A model generated the notes under the pieces. The model ran no database searches. It worked only from the letters and a program-made list of their open reading frames with translations, and was not told where the DNA came from. The position numbers and the translations under genes are program-made. From contig JAEZAY010000507.1 in assembly GCA_023427575.1 (NCBI GenBank), positions 1 through 6,333 of the forward strand: 6,333 nt of DNA. The letters run 5' to 3'. Positions 4,877 through 6,333 of the stretch are shown piece after piece (the stretch's first letter is position 1; every line of letters starts with the position of its first letter). Source of the DNA: Bacteroidota bacterium (GTDB taxonomy: Bacteria > Bacteroidota > Bacteroidia > Chitinophagales > Chitinophagaceae).

Positions 4877-6333
4877 ATGCGTGCACCCATTACCGCTGCC
4901 CTGGCTCTGCTTATGCTTTTTTCCTGCCGGCAATCCGATACGGTTTTTCAGAAAAAGAAATCTTCACACACCGGGATATCTTTCAATAACCGGATTATTG
5001 AAAATGATTCCATCAATCCACTGGATCTCGAATTTCTATATAACGGAGGTGGTGTGGTGGCCGGTGATTTTAATAACGATGGACTAATCGACCTCTATTT
5101 TACCGCCAGCACCGAAAGCAACAAACTTTATATGAATCAGGGTGATTTCCGGTTTCAGGATATTACCGAAACTGCCGGCGTTACAGGAGAATCGAGGTGG
5201 AGCAATGGAGGCTCGGCGGTGGATATCAATAATGATGGTCTGCTCGACATTTATGTTTCGGCCACCATTAAAAGCAATGCCGCCGACCGCGCTAACCTGT
5301 TGTATGTGAACCAGGGACTAAACGAAAATAAGATTCCTGTTTTCAGGGAAATGGCGGCTGAATACGGACTGGCAGATACCGGATACTCGGTGCATGCCGG
5401 ATTCTTCGATTATGATAACGATGGCGACCTCGATGTTTATATTGTTCAAACAAAACTGGCCAGCCGGGGCGGTTCTGATTTTATAGTGAACAACCATGGC
5501 GATACATCTTCCATGGATTATGATAAGTTGTACCGCAACGACTGGAATGATTCAATGCAGCATCCGGTATTCACCGATGTATCCCTGGCAGCCGGAATAA
5601 AAGGGCATGGCTACGGATTGGGCTTTAATATTGCGGACCTGAACAAAGACGGATGGAAAGATATTTATGTAACCAATGATTTTTATGGCAGCGACGAACT
5701 GTACATCAATAACGGCGATGGCACGTTCACCAATAAGATCAGGGAGTATTTTAAACACAGTTCACAAAACGCCATGGGCAATGATATTGCCGACATCAAT
5801 AATGATGGCCTCGCAGATGTGCTTGCGGTGGACATGAACCCGGAGGATAATTATCGCAAGAAAAAAAACATGGGAGGTAATAATTATTTCATTTTTCAGA
5901 ACATGATATTTGAAGGTTATGTATTGCAATATGTTCGCAATACCCTCCAGTTGAATTTGGGGGAAAAGCCTTTAACAAGCGGATTGCGGGGCGAACCGCT
6001 GTTTGGCGATATCAGTTATTATGCGGGAATCGCTGAAACCGACTGGAGCTGGAACGCCAACATCGTTGATCTGGACAATGACGGGCTTCGGGATATCTTC
6101 ATAACAAATGGGTATCCCCGTGATGTAACCGACCACGATTTCGCCGCTTTTCGGAGCAGCGTATCAAAAGTGGCCTCCAAAGAAGAACTGATTGATCAGA
6201 TGCCGCAAATCAAGGTTAAAAATTATGCTTACCGCAATACCAACGGACTGAAATTTGAAGATGTAAGTTCACGCTGGGGATTTGATGAACTTTCGTTTTC
6301 TAACGGAGCCGTATATGCGGATCTGGATAACGA
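4877..6333 (+). CDS. FG-GAP/VCBS repeat lipoprotein (partial, continues past the window)
   Basis: The frame opens at ATG 4877 and stays open to the last base, giving 485 codons without a stop. The N-terminus has a lipoprotein signal, LLMLFSCRQS, with the lipid-carrying Cys17. The body carries six complete Ca-binding repeats, DFNNDGLID (64-72), DINNDGLLD (116-124), DYDNDGDLD (178-186), DLNKDGWKD (254-262), DINNDGLAD (306-314) and DLDNDGLRD (398-406), each followed by a strand such as IYV. A seventh begins at ADLDN (481-485). Such repeats form beta-propeller blades. In Bacteroidota, proteins of this build are often about 1,100 residues long with a C-terminal ASPIC/UnbV domain, and often lie near SusC/SusD genes; that part is outside the window. 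Residue 18 is Arg. The Bacteroidota surface-export signal is usually an acidic stretch after the Cys, so surface location is uncertain. Function beyond a surface or periplasmic binding role is unknown. Confidence 0.9.
   Translation, partial: MRAPITAALALLMLFSCRQSDTVFQKKKSSHTGISFNNRIIENDSINPLDLEFLYNGGGVVAGDFNNDGLIDLYFTASTESNKLYMNQGDFRFQDITETAGVTGESRWSNGGSAVDINNDGLLDIYVSATIKSNAADRANLLYVNQGLNENKIPVFREMAAEYGLADTGYSVHAGFFDYDNDGDLDVYIVQTKLASRGGSDFIVNNHGDTSSMDYDKLYRNDWNDSMQHPVFTDVSLAAGIKGHGYGLGFNIADLNKDGWKDIYVTNDFYGSDELYINNGDGTFTNKIREYFKHSSQNAMGNDIADINNDGLADVLAVDMNPEDNYRKKKNMGGNNYFIFQNMIFEGYVLQYVRNTLQLNLGEKPLTSGLRGEPLFGDISYYAGIAETDWSWNANIVDLDNDGLRDIFITNGYPRDVTDHDFAAFRSSVSKVASKEELIDQMPQIKVKNYAYRNTNGLKFEDVSSRWGFDELSFSNGAVYADLDN

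Noticed and set aside
4881..5087. 68-residue forward frame near the start of the FG-GAP gene
   Set aside because: It overlaps the FG-GAP frame, which has a lipoprotein signal and six regular calcium-binding motifs; this is a shadow.

Overview
The window looks like chromosomal DNA of a member of the Bacteroidota. The grounds are the gene content (a GH140-type glycosidase, a long FG-GAP repeat lipoprotein, YceI-like secreted proteins beside an outer-membrane barrel), A-rich start regions without Shine-Dalgarno motifs, and two exact matches to the Bacteroidota -7 promoter consensus TAnnTTTG. I cannot name the genus.

Layout. Bases 1-36 are probably the last codons of an upstream membrane protein. 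Bases 37-601 carry no convincing gene. They hold a terminator-like hairpin pair, a degenerate 8-bp tandem repeat array (215-330), three related ACTGGAAT-type elements (351-413), two small hairpins and two candidate promoter elements. Next comes a forward-strand trio: a YceI-family secreted protein (602-1207), a 440-residue outer-membrane beta-barrel, porin-like protein (1261-2583), and a second, divergent, cysteine-containing YceI-like protein (2674-3300). A hairpin terminator lies between the barrel gene and the second YceI gene. A second terminator closes the trio and lies inside the 3' coding end of the convergent gene. That convergent gene (3340-4707, minus strand) encodes a secreted DUF4038/GH140 (apiosidase-like) glycoside hydrolase. 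A 169-bp divergent intergenic region separates it from a large forward ORF (4877 to the window edge), which encodes a lipoprotein with regularly spaced FG-GAP/VCBS calcium-binding repeats and runs off the window.

How the genes may work together. The trio is probably one envelope-located unit: two YceI-fold periplasmic or secreted proteins, a family known for binding isoprenoid-type lipids, flank an outer-membrane barrel. The second YceI gene may be expressed at a lower level through read-through of the internal terminator. The GH140 gene and the FG-GAP lipoprotein gene diverge from a shared control region and may belong to a glycan-use locus that continues to the right, but no SusC/SusD genes are visible here. 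I see no CRISPR array, tRNA, rRNA, transposase or defence system. The most notable points are the YceI-barrel-YceI arrangement, the two terminators (one leaky and internal, one inside coding sequence) and the octamer array.
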